NCBI GenBank assembly: GCA_037952775.1
Contig: JBANAY010000003.1
Span: 15,748,001 to 15,812,000 of the forward strand
DNA from: Clonostachys chloroleuca
Lineage: Eukaryota > Ascomycota > Sordariomycetes > Hypocreales > Bionectriaceae
Length of the DNA stretch: 64,000 bases
Direction: 5' to 3'
Below the pieces are notes generated by a model. The model was not told the origin of the DNA. It saw only the letters and a program-made list of their open reading frames with translations, and ran no database searches. This document shows, piece by piece, positions 23,829 to 35,340 of the stretch (position 1 is the first letter of the stretch; every line of letters starts with the position of its first letter). The position numbers and the translations under genes were made by a program.

Positions 23829-26800
23829 TGCTTTGTATGGATCGAAGTGGATTGCTTGCACAGGAAGCCAAGTCCAAACGAGCTTGCAGTGACTGGCAAG
23901 ATATGCAGAGCCAGATTCTCAGCCATCCAAGGAAACGATTGTCTCACAAACAAGTCGAAGATTCTCGCCATATATATAGAGAAAATCTCAGAATCTCAGT
24001 CACCGAGGATCATTCATCCCCTCGTAACATAACGACAAGGTCTCATCTCCCCACTTGCCCCCCGCCTAGACAAGCAGGCAGGCAAACAAGCAAGGTTTTT
24101 CTGGTCCACCGGTCCCCTCCACACGGTCCATGTCTTGGTATTTTGTTCTCGTCTGTCAGATTTCGGACTCCGCTGATTACTGAAGCAAGGCGGTGCAACA
24201 AGCAAAAGAGCTACACCTCTGGCCGGTTGGCAGGCTGGGACATTGACGCAGGAACCCTGCTCCTCTAGGCCCCAAGACGCCTAGGCCGTGATTACGAGTA
24301 ACACTAGAGTAGCACTAAAGCATGCAACTACCGGGTGGGAGTCAATGCCCATTGCGACCTTCGTGATTGGTCGTCGAGGAAGATGTGATGGGCAAGCGCT
24401 TGGAAGATCAGGGCGGCCCAATCGCAGGCCAGGGGCAGGGGGCACAACTGGGGCCTCGCAGTTGTACCGCGGGAATTAGATTAATGAGGATTGCCTGACG
24501 GCCTGCATGCCGAGAACAGGGCCCTATCACGGAAGGTTAATTGAAAATCTATCAATGGATCAAGGAGGGGACCGGATGGGCTTTGCCACTGCCCTCGACA
24601 TGGGACAGCACCAATGGCCGTCGCATCGGGGGCGTGATACCCAAACTCGGTCTGCTGGCAGATTGCTTATTTGTCAGATTTGCTTACGACTGCCAATGGG
24701 CACCCTGGCCATGTGATCGGCCGTCCGTTGTGCGTTGCTGGGCTTGGGACCTTGGGGGCAGCCCCAACACGTCCAATGTTGTTTGGCCAACCCAAGTCTC
24801 CGCCTGAGCCCTGCGGTCCATAACATATGGAGGTCAGCGAGGCAAACACACTGTGCCTGCCTCGCTTGCCCATTCCCCCTATTACATGTCTATTTCGTGG
24901 TACCTGGCTTCCATGTCCCCCTCCCCATCCCGGCCTCACCCGCTCCCAATGTCACCGCTTCACACAGTCCAGCGCCTCGCGTGCGTCGACCCTCGTCCAA
25001 ATCGTTCGTGATTCACTCAGTCGGAGTCGAACATTGGGATTTTCGACACATCACAGCTCTTGGCAGCATACGCATGCGTCTAAAAATAAATGTGATAGAA
25101 CCTGCTTGCTTCTTCAGCTGACCTGCTGTACGTGGTTCCCTCCACCTCGCATCATGCATCTTTCGACTCTACGCCGTACCAACATGCCTTCTCCCGCCGC
25201 TTGACCAATTAATTGGTGAGAGATATGCTCACCGTGGCCCGCTGGCTCCCTCCGAAGCATGTGGTGACGACATTCCACCCCATAGCAAGCCCATCCTTGC
25301 CGTATTATAGACCAGACAATGGGCTCAATACCACTCCAGGGCTCGCGCGCAGTCCATCTCGTGCCCCCTGTGCGTTGATAAGGGCCAACAAAGGATCATT
25401 TGGGTTCATTCGCCCCCAGCAGAGCAATCGGAAAAGCGTAACGTCCTATCCCTCAACAAGAATCTCATGCCATGCCACCCTCAGCCGGGCCACATGATAG
25501 GCTCGCAACACGTTCTCGCTCTCTCGGGCGCCTTGCAGAAGAATCCTTCTAGCTTGACATCCATTCCACCTACCCTTAGGGGTTGCTTCCCAGCTACATG
25601 CTACCCTTGTTCCCCCACGAGCCACGGGTAATTTGCGGTGACAGATTGTGTGACACTTCTTTTTTTAGAACAACTTCCGTCGGCTCACCCTATACGATCA
25701 TGCAGAGGGAAGCGCTAAGAGCGATCAAAGTCAACCTTCTCCGCAGAATTTTACGCGTGATTTGGAATTATGATTTGGAATCGGAACCATGCTCCATTCC
25801 GGCACTTGCCCGTAGGAACGGAACGAAGTGGGAGAACCTCCACGGCTAGCTGCTTCGAGGAATGAGCCCCGATGTAGTGGTTGAATGTCATCAATTTGAA
25901 TCCCTTGAACCTGCCTATTGGAGCATTTCACGCGTTCTCGCTAAGACCAAGAGCTTGCGCGTAACAATATAACAAACGTTCCATTGGAGGCATGGCAACG
26001 GTAACAGTGCTTCATATCATGACATATCATGAACCAACTTAGAACCATAAAAAAGTACCAGAGTATTTCCCGCGAATAGCAGTGAAGCCTTTGGTAATTG
26101 CCTCACAAAATGGGGGCGGCCGCACTGACTGATCAGCCATCCGCGATCCTTGCCCTGCCCGCTGAGCCACAATGTAATGTACCTAGCAGCCTCCAAAGGA
26201 ACCAAACCTTCTTGGACCAGCTTGACCAGGTACTGAGGCGGGAGGCAGGGTGCTTCCTCTCGCTGTTCGTTGCCGCTCCGGCCCCATTTTCCGTTCCTAC
26301 TCTCTGGTTTCATTCGCGCAGTACTGTCGGGGTGGGTGGTGTTGATGGCACCTGGATTGCTCGTTTGTGGCTTCGGGCTCAGCTGGCTTGCTCGGTTGCG
26401 TGCTACCCTGCCCTGCACACGTGCTTCGGGCAGACGAATTGCTTTGTTGCGCGACAGGCCATTGATGAATTTGCGAAGTTCTTGAACCATGTAAGCCAGT
26501 TGACGGAAAGCCCCTAAATCAGCACCATTCCTGCCCTTCGGGGAAACTCTTGCTCAATTGAATGAACTGTGCATGTTATCTATACAACCTCATCATCTGC
26601 AAGCGCATCCTGAAGTCATTGACGATAAGCTCCGGCGTGGGATTGGAACTTGATTAGCGAAATCTCAGGGGCAGGGGGTTACACGTCGCCCGGATCTGTA
26701 AGGTCGCTGGCCGACCTTCCCCTTTCCCTCTTTTCGATCAATCTGGAAATTGCCTACCTGTAAGATAGGATCGTGCAAAGGAGTTGAACCGATAGTCTTC

Positions 26801-27945
26801 GATCTTATTGCTTTCACCTTCTCATTATGCGACCCATGCAGCGGAATTCCGACGTTCCTGGTTTTATCTAGCTGAATAGTACATTTATAAGCACGTTCTA
26901 ATTCTTAGGATCGGGCGTAATCATATTTTCCGTTTCAAGGTGATACAATGGAGTTCAATCCTCTGAATTATTAAGTCTTGATCATCCCAAGTTGTAATGA
27001 TGCCCATGTCGCTTTTGCATGGGCCAATGCCCCTGCGATTGCCATCTTAATAATACGCGTCGAGAATAACGACAGACTATACAACATGTATGATTGTTGT
27101 CACAACTCAGTATTAACCATTTTACTTGTTAGCTCTCGAAACAGTCAAGAAGAGAGCTATCCTCTCATCATTGACAAAATTTCAGAGAGTAATCAAGTTC
27201 AGCCTAGATTTATGATTCACATTCGTGTGGGAAATAAACTGTGAAGAATTATAAATAGATCTCTTCTTGTTGCTTTAGGATTTGGTTGGAGCTTAGGTTG
27301 TTGAGTGTTTGGTTGCAATGCTAGCCATGGCTACTCTGCACAGGCTAATCATTGTCCCCGTATGACTCTTTAATCTGCAAGAAACTAGAAGCTAAGAGGA
27401 TCTTTGGTAAGCCCTATGAATTGCACAAAATACTATGCAAAGTAGGCGATCGGGAGTCAAAGGCGCTCGCCAGTGGGTTGGTAGTCAGGCTCACGATCCT
27501 GTGACATGAACTGGGGTAATAGCTTCAACAATGCACGGGTCGGCCGCTCTACCAAGGGTCAGATAGAAAGAAACAATTACTACCCGGAGGCTACGGAAAA
27601 AAATGCTTTAGCGATACTTTAGAGGTTAGAAAGTATTTGCGAGCGTATAGGGTCGGCCGCCGCAAAGCTGACCATACCATGCAGGCCGGATATGGTAGGT
27701 ACTTTTTATTGCCAACGCCTCCCACTTGGACTATCACAAGACGCCATTTTCTAGAAGCAGTCAACATTATTCCGAGATTCGGCAGGTATCCAACGACACC
27801 TATCCGGCTTTAAGCGGACTAACGGTCGAGATGAGTCAGAGTTTAGTCCGTGCAGACCCGCCGAGATTCAACAAGGTTATCTCCCCCTCTCCTCTCGAAG
27901 GAGTGAGACGAAACCATTTTGCACACATTCCCTCCTGCCGAAACC
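23829..27945. other. 4.1-kb stretch without recognisable genes
   Basis: The many short open frames here are in both strands and all frames, none longer than 157 residues, and none gives recognisable motifs. The longest (26017-26490, minus strand, ATG start) is basic and low-complexity. The stretch contains the KatG promoter on the left. At its right end, 27850-27945 leads into the racemase gene. I found no tRNA, no tandem repeat and no transposon ends. Confidence 0.45.
23971..23979 (-). promoter_or_regulatory. TATA-like element of the catalase-peroxidase gene
   Basis: A TATATATA run on the minus strand about 145 bases upstream of the KatG start codon. Position and composition fit a core promoter. 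Inferred only. Confidence 0.4.
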
Positions 27946-28695
27946 ATGAAGAAATTACTCCTCCTCGGGGGCATGACGGCCGACGTCACAACCCTCTACT
28001 ATAACATCATCACGCGCACAGTTCGGAACCGGCTCGGGCCTAGAAGGGGCCCGAAACTGTACCTCTACAGCACCGATCTGGAAGAGATGATCGGCTATGC
28101 CGGCAAGGGTGACTGGGAGAGCTTTGCTCGCGAGTACACGGGTCCCGTTGCGTCCCTGAGGAACGAAATTGACGGGGTTGTGATCTGCGCGATCCTGGCG
28201 CACAAAGCATCCGAGCAGATCTCCCAGGCCGTCGCGCCGGGTGGAGGCTCAGTCCTGCATATTGCCGATTTCCTTGCCGCCCACATCAAATCCAAATATC
28301 CTCATATTCAGAGGCTGGGTCTTCTTGGGCCTAAAGCCACCATGCTCAGCCGTGATGACCCCAATTGGTTCATTGGGCCGCTGGAAAACCCCGAGAATGG
28401 CTTTACTGTCCTAGTACCAGACTCGGAAGCATCCTTGAACGAAGTCAATCGCGGCATGCTGGAGGAGGTTGCGAAGGGAGCGGCTGCTGTGACTGAAAGC
28501 ACGAGGGATATGTTTGTAAAAGAAGCGAAGGCTCTAATAGGCAGAGGCGCACAAGCTATCATTCTTGGTAGTACGGATCTTGGATTTGTCTTGGGGCAGG
28601 ATAATTTGGGAGACAAGGTGCCCGTTATTGAACCGGCAGCCGTTCATGCTGAGGCTGTCGCTAACTGGGCTTGTGACGGAGACACAAACCAATAA
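27946..28695 (+). CDS. Aspartate/glutamate racemase-family protein with altered catalytic residues
   Basis: Single exon, 249 residues, from the ATG at 27946 (GAAACCATGA). The N-terminus MKKLLLLGGMTADVTTLYYN and the LYLYSTDLEEMIGYAGKGDW block place it in the YgeA-like branch of the Asp/Glu/hydantoin racemase superfamily, cofactor-independent enzymes that use two cysteines facing the substrate. The first Cys is present (Cys81 in VVICAILAHK), but the usual Asn-Thr after it is Ile-Leu. The second is replaced by Ser209 (IILGSTDLGF, where the family has GCTE). A two-base racemisation mechanism is therefore unlikely. A decarboxylase, isomerase or inactive role is possible. It is notable that a hydantoinase remnant lies 22 kb to the left, since hydantoin racemases belong to this superfamily. 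That link is speculative. The reading frame is intact. Confidence 0.8.
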   Translation: MKKLLLLGGMTADVTTLYYNIITRTVRNRLGPRRGPKLYLYSTDLEEMIGYAGKGDWESFAREYTGPVASLRNEIDGVVICAILAHKASEQISQAVAPGGGSVLHIADFLAAHIKSKYPHIQRLGLLGPKATMLSRDDPNWFIGPLENPENGFTVLVPDSEASLNEVNRGMLEEVAKGAAAVTESTRDMFVKEAKALIGRGAQAIILGSTDLGFVLGQDNLGDKVPVIEPAAVHAEAVANWACDGDTNQ

Positions 28696-29201
28696 AGGAA
28701 TAGAAGGCATTGACCTATAACGAACAGAAAACCTTGTCTTCTCCAGGAAAATAGTTTGTCACCTATTTAGTGGACTTTTCAACGTTGGGTAACAAATACA
28801 TGCTTCCTGGAAAGCCATCTGCGTAAAGTGTAAATTTTGCAGATAAACCCCGAAAAAAAAAATCTGGTGAATAAAACCCAATCAGGCACCAATTAGATCA
28901 AGGGAAGAACGGACGATTCATTCCTGAACATTAGAACTTCAGGGCTCTACACTACAATTCGTTTAGACGATGGAGGTTCTGGTTCCCTGTGGCTGGTCGC
29001 TGACAGGCGTATCTCAATTGACTATAGGTATTCTTCAAGTGTTCAAGTCGAACAAGAGGAAATGTACGCATATATTTATCTAATGAGAGTACAAGCAAAG
29101 TATTGAGTGATCTGGGGCTGAATTGCACGGGCTGTCAGAGGCGCAACAACCAGAACGGCTGCAGTTCGCCCGCAAGGCATATTGCAACATGAGCCACCCA
29201 T
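28696..29201. other. Intergenic region
   Basis: 3' flank of the racemase-family gene. Contains a run of nine A at about 28853-28861. No gene. Confidence 0.45.
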
Positions 29202-31566
29202 TTGGACAGACCAGCTGGGACTTGCTATAATTGCGGCATTTTCTCGTTCTTGCATCTCATCTTTATTCTTTCAATTGTTTGCCCATACTTCACCATGCAT
29301 TGGTGTGACTCCATCGAGTTTGAGCTCGTAGGCACAGATTATTTCACAGATTGTTACAGATACCCTCATCACAGCTCCTCTTCGAAGTCAATTTCGCTCG
29401 AGAATCTGCGGCTCGAGAGCCAAAGATGCGAATTATGCTCAGATTTATTTAACTTGGTTGATTACCGGCTGCGCTACGATACAACAAAGACAGACAATGG
29501 CCAACACTTACCGCGTCTAACAGACGAGGAGATCATCGTGATGCAAAGGTGCACATTGCCATTAGCTTGAAAACAGCCCATAGTTGGTCTTTCAGTATTT
29601 GGGGTACAAGTTACCGGACAGTCATTAACCTTTCGGTGGTTTTGGGCTCGTATCACGTCGACATCTTGCTTCAGCGAGCTGGCCCGGGAGGACGGGTTCC
29701 TGTTACTCACAAGTCCGAAACCAAGGACCGCGACGATACACTTTTTTACACTACCCCTGGTAGTTGGAGGACGGAAGAATTTGACCCCTCGTTGGAGGAT
29801 CAGCCTCATCAGATTTCAGGACGCCTGCAGGTTGCGTTCGGACGCTGGCGACCACTTCAGATTGATTTTTCCACTTTGGGGCGTTGGATGAATATCTGCG
29901 ATGACGGCCATGGAATTTGCAAAAACCAGTACACCGCAGCTCGGGTTCCACGTCTGCGTCTTGTAGATGTCAACAAAATGTGCATCATCGATGTCTCTAG
30001 CAGAGATCACTATCCCCAATTTGCGACTCTAAGCTACGTATGGGGAAGAGAACCATTCTTGAGGCTCTCTAGAGACAACCTGAAGCATCTCATGGCACCA
30101 GGCAGTCTCGATAAGACGCCGCCACCTCTGACAATCCGGGATGCTTTGCAAATCTGCCGTGGGCTTCAAATACAGTTTATCTGGGTGGACAGTTTATGCA
30201 TCATCCAGGATGATAAATCTGACATGATTGAGATTGTTGATAGCATGGACTCTATTTATCGGCAAAGCGTCATCACTATTGTTGCTGCTTCTGGTGCGAA
30301 TGCCCACGCAGGTATACCTGGGGTTCGCCCAGATACAAGACACTTGGAGCAACATAGATTACAAGCATGAGGTGTCCAGCTCATTGATCCAGTAGACTCA
30401 AAACAACTACAACCGCTAGGGCTCTTTGAGGAACCTAAGTGGACATCGGGCACACCGTGGGCACAACGTGCCTGGACATTTCAGGAGGGTCTGGTCTCGA
30501 GACGACTGTTGATCTTCACTGCCGAACAGGTTTATTGGAGTTGCCGTAGGGGCTTGCTTAGCGAAGATACATTGGAGCATTTTTCATCAGAAGATAGCGA
30601 TGCAGAGCCGTATAAGGACTCTAACAGCGTGTTCAATCCACTTGAATGTCAGTCTCTCGCCATCACCTTCTCGAAATGCAACTTGACCTATGAATCAGAC
30701 ATCCAACGCGCCTACCTTGGGGTTCAGAATCACCTAGACAAGAAATGGGGCGGCCATCAATTCTCCTGGGGTCTGCCACACGGATCCTTTTGTTCAGCTC
30801 TCATGTGGGAATGGGAATTTGAAACGGGAAGAAAGCAACGGAATGGAACGCACCCAATTAAAAGCATTGATGGTACAGTCACGCGAGCCTCGTTTCCATC
30901 TTGGTCATGGATGGGATGGACAGGGGGTGGGCAAATCCATTCGCAAACGAATTGGATTAGCCCCCTCACTATCCATCATTTTATATATTTGACTTAGCAG
31001 CTGAATTGGTCGCGATTCAGCATGAACAACGTGTGATTGAACCAAAACCACTGGCTGAGTTATTAGCCAATAGTGAGACTGGTAACGGAGACACGAAGTG
31101 GAGAAAAGATATCACAGAAGCAGACTTTACGCCAGCACTGATTTCAACCCCAGCCAAGAAACATAGCGCGTTGTTATTCTATACACAGACAGCAAAAGTA
31201 AAGTATGAGCCTACAATTGCTGCTGATGACACGTCAAGGTTTGGGACTCCAAGTAATGTTAAGAGAACTGACCAGACATACCTATTATCCGTTATGATAC
31301 GGAGCAAGTTCTACGAGATTCATGAAGAGCACCAACGGAAGGGCCATGAGCTTACAGGAATACTTGAGGAAGTGACACTCGCGGTCGTTTTTGCAGAAAG
31401 GACTCTGAATACATCCTTTTCCCGCGGGGAATTCAAACTCTATTGTTGGCCTATTATCGAAAGAGACGGGATGTGGATGCGAACTTCATATATGAGCACC
31501 GTGATCAGTCTTGACATATGGAAGATTCTGCCACAGAAGAGTTGGGAGCTTATATGCATGATATGA
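29202..31566 (+). pseudogene. HET-domain protein pseudogene
   Basis: The plus strand holds a HET-type gene in pieces. A leading frame (about 29202-29570) carries LESQRCELCSDLFNLV, typical of the cysteine motif upstream of HET domains. The frame must then change to reach HVDILLQRAGPGG. The HET domain itself lies in 29990-30500, with FATLSYVWG, FIWVDSLCIIQDD and AQRAWTFQEGLVSRRLLIFT. A TGA at 30368-30370 splits it in frame, probably a former CGA codon. PSWSWMGWTGG follows near 30900. Near 30985 a one-base shift is needed to go on with DLAAELVAIQHEQ and the last part (to 31566). No intron of sensible length accounts for these breaks. Heterokaryon-incompatibility function is lost if the sequence is right. 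Confidence 0.75.
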
Positions 31567-32432
31567 ATCATTACTAGCCTATGCTTAGATAGTAGAGCCC
31601 ATACTTCTTACCCATCTTGTTGATTAAATGACTGCCAAACCCTTCCGGCGGTCTGCAAGGCTAACCGCAGCTCCACCTCGCCAGTTCAACTAATTTTCTC
31701 GCAAGTACTCCACGTAGATCCTGGAACATAGAGTCTTTCTTAATTCGGTGCTTCTATGCAAAGCTGATGGCTTGGTAAAGTAAACGCCATGTATCCTGGA
31801 AAACAATCACCAGTCTCGGCCGTGGCACACTAGGTCGCAGTTTGATCCTTTCTGGAGTGATGTGCTCATTACTGACAGTAAATGAATACAGTCAAGGTCG
31901 CCAAAGCGACCACTCTCGATGAACTCAAGGAGATGACTGGGTTTATCCAAAATCTGTCTAAGGTGCTCCAGCTGTTCGGGACATTCCTCAAGCCGCGGCC
32001 CCCCCGCAACTTTCAGAGGTACAGGCATCCATTGCGCACTCCGTGGATAGCCAGAAAGCATTCGGTGAGGGTTTGCATGCTGATAGTGAGCCTCTTAAGG
32101 GCAGTCATCTCCCTCAACTTACTTCATTTTTATAACCTCTATGGAGACCCAAGATCGTCTCTGTAATCATCGTCCCGGAGATTGAAGTGAAAATTCTCGA
32201 GAGTTTGGGCATGTGGCAAAATAAAAACAATCGATAATATCTCCAGGCAATAGAGTTGGGTAATAAGTCAGGTTGTTTCTGTTGATTCCTTGTGTCGGGC
32301 ACTACGCGCATTTGCACTTTTTAAGAGAGTATAAGAACTAAGCTGCTTCAAGATGCTTGCTGGGGTTTGGCAAGACTTGGGTGAATTTTAAGCAATATGT
32401 GACTTTTATGTACATGATAGGCAAAATACGCT
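31567..32432. other. Intergenic region
   Basis: Short open frames only (for example 31882-32166, plus strand, a non-similar 94 residues). No recognisable gene. It is flanked by the HET pseudogene and the 3' end of the F-box gene. Confidence 0.4.
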
Positions 32433-33299
32433 TCATGATGTAGACCTCCGCAACCCATCCTTACGCAACTCATCTTCACACACCTCATCCCACTCCCGTA
32501 AAAAGTCTACCAGCCCACCATCGATGTGATACTCCCTGGGGAAAAAGTCTCCGCTCCAATCGGTGCAGGCCATGTTCGCCTTCTCAAACATAACCAAGCC
32601 GTCACTTCGCAGTATTTTTTCCAGTTCTTCCTTGATCTCTTCTTGAAAAGTATAACGGCCAAGATGGCCGGGTATTGTCTGCTGGCTTGCCTCGTCACCC
32701 CAAATAAACAGCCATTCATATGCATCGCCGCTTCTTGTCCCGTATATTTTTGTCACTTGCCGGTAAAACGTCTCCATAGTTAGAGGATTTCCAGTGCTCT
32801 TCGCCTCTGGAATGGGTAGTTGTCCACCAGCATGTGCAAATGGTGTTTCGCCTTGTTCCGAAATAACTGATAAATCACAGCCCTCCTCGTCCATGACGTA
32901 CAAGATCTGGCAACAGACAAATGATCGAATCGGCGGCTGAGTTAGGAGCATTTTCTTCCAGCTCGCCTTTTCATACTGGAAGGCGGAATTCAATTCCTTG
33001 CGGACAAAGGCCAGGGTACTCAGATCCTTGGCCGCGAACATCTCCCGCCTATTTTCCCACTCGCCATGTGCAAACCACTGAGGGAATAACTCGGCAAGAA
33101 GAGGGTTCTTTTCTGCGACGTTGGAGTGTGGTGCTGGCTGAAAGAACAGCTTCTGTCTGAGCGAGGGTACGGTGGTGATCATGTCATCCCACGCGCGGCA
33201 GACACACTGAGCCGCCAGGAGAGTCCTCATATCCATCTGGAGAAGGATGACCTCCAAAAGTTCGGGCGTGCCGAGCACCGCGCGGCGATATGTATCCAT
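32433..33299 (-). CDS. F-box protein
   Basis: Single intact exon of 288 residues from the ATG at 33299. An F-box spans about residues 8-50: VLGTPELLEVILLQMDMRTLLA followed by AQCVCRAWDDMI and a hydrophobic leucine pattern. Such proteins link substrates to an SCF ubiquitin ligase through Skp1. The rest (PQWFAHGEWENRREMFAAKDL, a Trp/Phe-rich central part, and an acidic C-terminus WDEVCEDELRKDG) is of the kind shared by many small fungal F-box proteins and suggests no specific substrate. It is the only intact gene between the HET pseudogene and the graveyard region to the right. Confidence 0.8.
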   Translation of the reverse strand: MDTYRRAVLGTPELLEVILLQMDMRTLLAAQCVCRAWDDMITTVPSLRQKLFFQPAPHSNVAEKNPLLAELFPQWFAHGEWENRREMFAAKDLSTLAFVRKELNSAFQYEKASWKKMLLTQPPIRSFVCCQILYVMDEEGCDLSVISEQGETPFAHAGGQLPIPEAKSTGNPLTMETFYRQVTKIYGTRSGDAYEWLFIWGDEASQQTIPGHLGRYTFQEEIKEELEKILRSDGLVMFEKANMACTDWSGDFFPREYHIDGGLVDFLREWDEVCEDELRKDGLRRSTS

Positions 33300-34559
33300 A
33301 TTTGTGATTGTGATTGTTTTTTAAAGGTGCCGAGAGAGTGGAAGATGAGTGCTTGGTTGACATTTGGGTCAAACAAAAGTTCTTTGGGTTTCGCGGAATA
33401 ATTCTTTGCGTTTATTTCATACGAGTCTAAAACCCTATAAATGCATACATACCCCATTTGATGCATACGTATGTTTAGGCTTGGGTACTTCAAGAAATCC
33501 TAGCTCCTTCGTCACGGCTAGCAGCTAGGATTACCCGGAGGCGGTTCTTCCCCGGATCTTAGACAGGATAGACAATCAGCTGTCTGCCAGTTGTGTATAT
33601 TGGCTATCTAGACATCGGAGGTGGAGCATGTATCATCCGGTTGCATATTTAGAATGTCAAAATTGTCATTGTGCTATGTATACGAGCTAAAGCACTGTCC
33701 ATGTGTGTTCACTTCCCATTTCTAGCTCTCATAGATGATTTGGCCAGAGAGCTGGTTGATTTGTTTTGACGCAACAGTGGCCATCTCGAAACGTCGTTGG
33801 CTGAGTCTTCATCATAGAGGTGATCACCCACTTGGTTCATGGGAGAAGACCGAATCAAGCTCTCATGAACTGTGGGACCATTTGCTGACGCTTCGAAGCA
33901 CATGCGCCACCCAAGGCCCAGACTAGAGCTTACTTATCGACTTCAGGCTCAGAAGGTGAGTCGGCTAAGAGGATGTAGACAGAGGGGCCTGGGGATATCA
34001 TGGCTTAATGGGAGAAAATGTTAGATTGATAATTATATTAGGCCATTGAATGTTGTAAGGGTATTTTTGTAGCTGTAGTTGTCACAGATTAGGCCACCAG
34101 GCACAAGGAAAATCCTGGCCTAGTTATCAGCGGTTCACCCTTATATAGCGTCATAGTAGTAATATAGATTTAGATGTCTGGTGATTTAATCTTCCATAGA
34201 GTGAGTTCCATTTAGTCGGACCTGAAGATGCAATGTTTGCGTTGCCGTAGCATATGCCTGCAATTTCTTTATACCACCCAGCAGTGAAAAAGCTGCAAAA
34301 CGCAGAGCATCAACGAATGATCACAAATATCCCAGAGTCAATTCCATCAATCCTGATCGCGGTTTCGAGCTTGTATACCTGAGTTTGCAGGTTCGCGAGA
34401 GGCTTAGATAATTATTGCTGGTCCAGAAAACATGAGGATGAAGGATACAGGACTGCATTATGTCGCATGAACTAGCTGTCAGCCTTGGGGGAACTTCACG
34501 GCCGAAAGCTGGTTTTCCTCTTGAAAATACAGCCGTAAAACTGGAATCCATCACCCGCG
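33300..34559. other. Intergenic/decayed DNA
   Basis: 5' flank of the F-box gene, then sequence without recognisable coding content. A minus-strand frame at 33709-33903 (MCFEASANGPTVHESL...) looks protein-like, but I cannot assign it. Confidence 0.35.
33496..33532. repeat. Perfect 10-bp inverted repeat
   Basis: AATCCTAGCT (33496-33505) and its reverse complement AGCTAGGATT (33523-33532) enclose 17 bases. It lies about 200 bases upstream of the F-box start. It could be a hairpin or the end of a decayed transposable element. No partner copy was found in the window. Confidence 0.5.
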
Positions 34560-34850
34560 ACTAGGCGACCATGGTCCATACGTACTGCCATTCCCTTCAC
34601 TGGGACTCCTCAGCCTGATGACCACAAGGGAATTCTTCAAGGCCATTGCAATTTAACTGTTGATAAGTAGATCGAGAAGATTCTGGATGCACACCAGAAT
34701 CAAGTCATTGTCTTGTCAAGTACGATTGGTCCAGGACAGTCGACCCAGGTCACCTAAATGCTTCTCTATGATGAGAGACATATCCGGATTGCCTGTACCA
34801 AACCACGGCGACTAGCCCCAGAACCCTCTATCGAACACTTCTTTCGATGG
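34560..34850 (+). pseudogene. DEAH-box helicase remnant (P-loop region)
   Basis: On the plus strand the frame through 34758 reads KILDAHQNQVIVLSSTIGPG, continues QSTQVT, a TAA, then MLLYDERHIRIACTKPRRLAP. This is the motif I to Ia region of DEAH-type ATP-dependent helicases (family pattern: NQVVVV.GETGSGKSTQVPQ..LLYDE..IACTQPRRLAA). The Walker A motif is ruined (GETGSGKST has become STIGPGQST). There is an in-frame TAG at 34668-34670, and the TAA at 34755-34757 stands where CAA would encode the conserved Gln. No downstream motifs (DEAH, SAT) are visible before unlike sequence begins. A short, dead fragment. Confidence 0.6.
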
Positions 34851-34874
34851 GCCGAACCTTGTCTGACTGCCGCT

Positions 34875-35340
34875 TCACACTGGAGCTCATCAATAGGGAG
34901 ATCAAAAAGCGAAACATTCCACGCTGGGCCGCCTACCGCAAGCTGCTAACGGCCGCTGACCAAAGGATCTGACAGGACGCCAAGTCCGCCGAGATCAAGT
35001 TTACGCTAGGTGACGCTGTGGCGGCTGGTGGGGAACACAGCGACGAGGAATATCCCCCCCTCCCCCGGACGATGATGAGGAGGAGCATGCCGAAACAACC
35101 AAGCATGGCAAAGTCAAGCGATAGAAGGCCAAGGTGCAGAAGCGGGAGGAGGTGATAATCGATGCTGATACCACGGAGAAAGCAAACATCGTGCAGTTCT
35201 CTCCCAATCTTATCATCGCACCTGTGCCATCGCTCACGGGCTTGGTTGAGGCGTGTAAGGAGACGAACCCTAACGCGCGGATATACATCCACTACGGCCT
35301 CCCCGGCAGCCTCCAGCTACCTAATTAATGACCAAAACAC
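34875..35340 (+). pseudogene. SNF2-like helicase fragment, first half (motif Ia side)
   Basis: In the plus-strand frame, FTLELINREIKKRNIPRWAA is followed by KFTLGDAVAAGGEHSDEEYP, a Lys/Glu-rich stretch and NIVQFSPNLIIAPVPSLTGL then ARIYIHYGLPGS. The last two blocks match the SNF2 pattern of a beta-strand reading ..TLIV.P...L..W..E, followed by a strand with YYG. In-frame stops (TGA after DQRI, TAG after KVKR) interrupt it. The frame ends with LQLPN and a stop at about 35328. The continuation of such a helicase is found not here but at 37264-38133 on the other strand. Confidence 0.45.

Noticed and set aside
26017..26490. 157-codon minus-strand frame with ATG start
   Set aside because: No motif, no family resemblance and biased low-complexity composition; not enough to call a gene.
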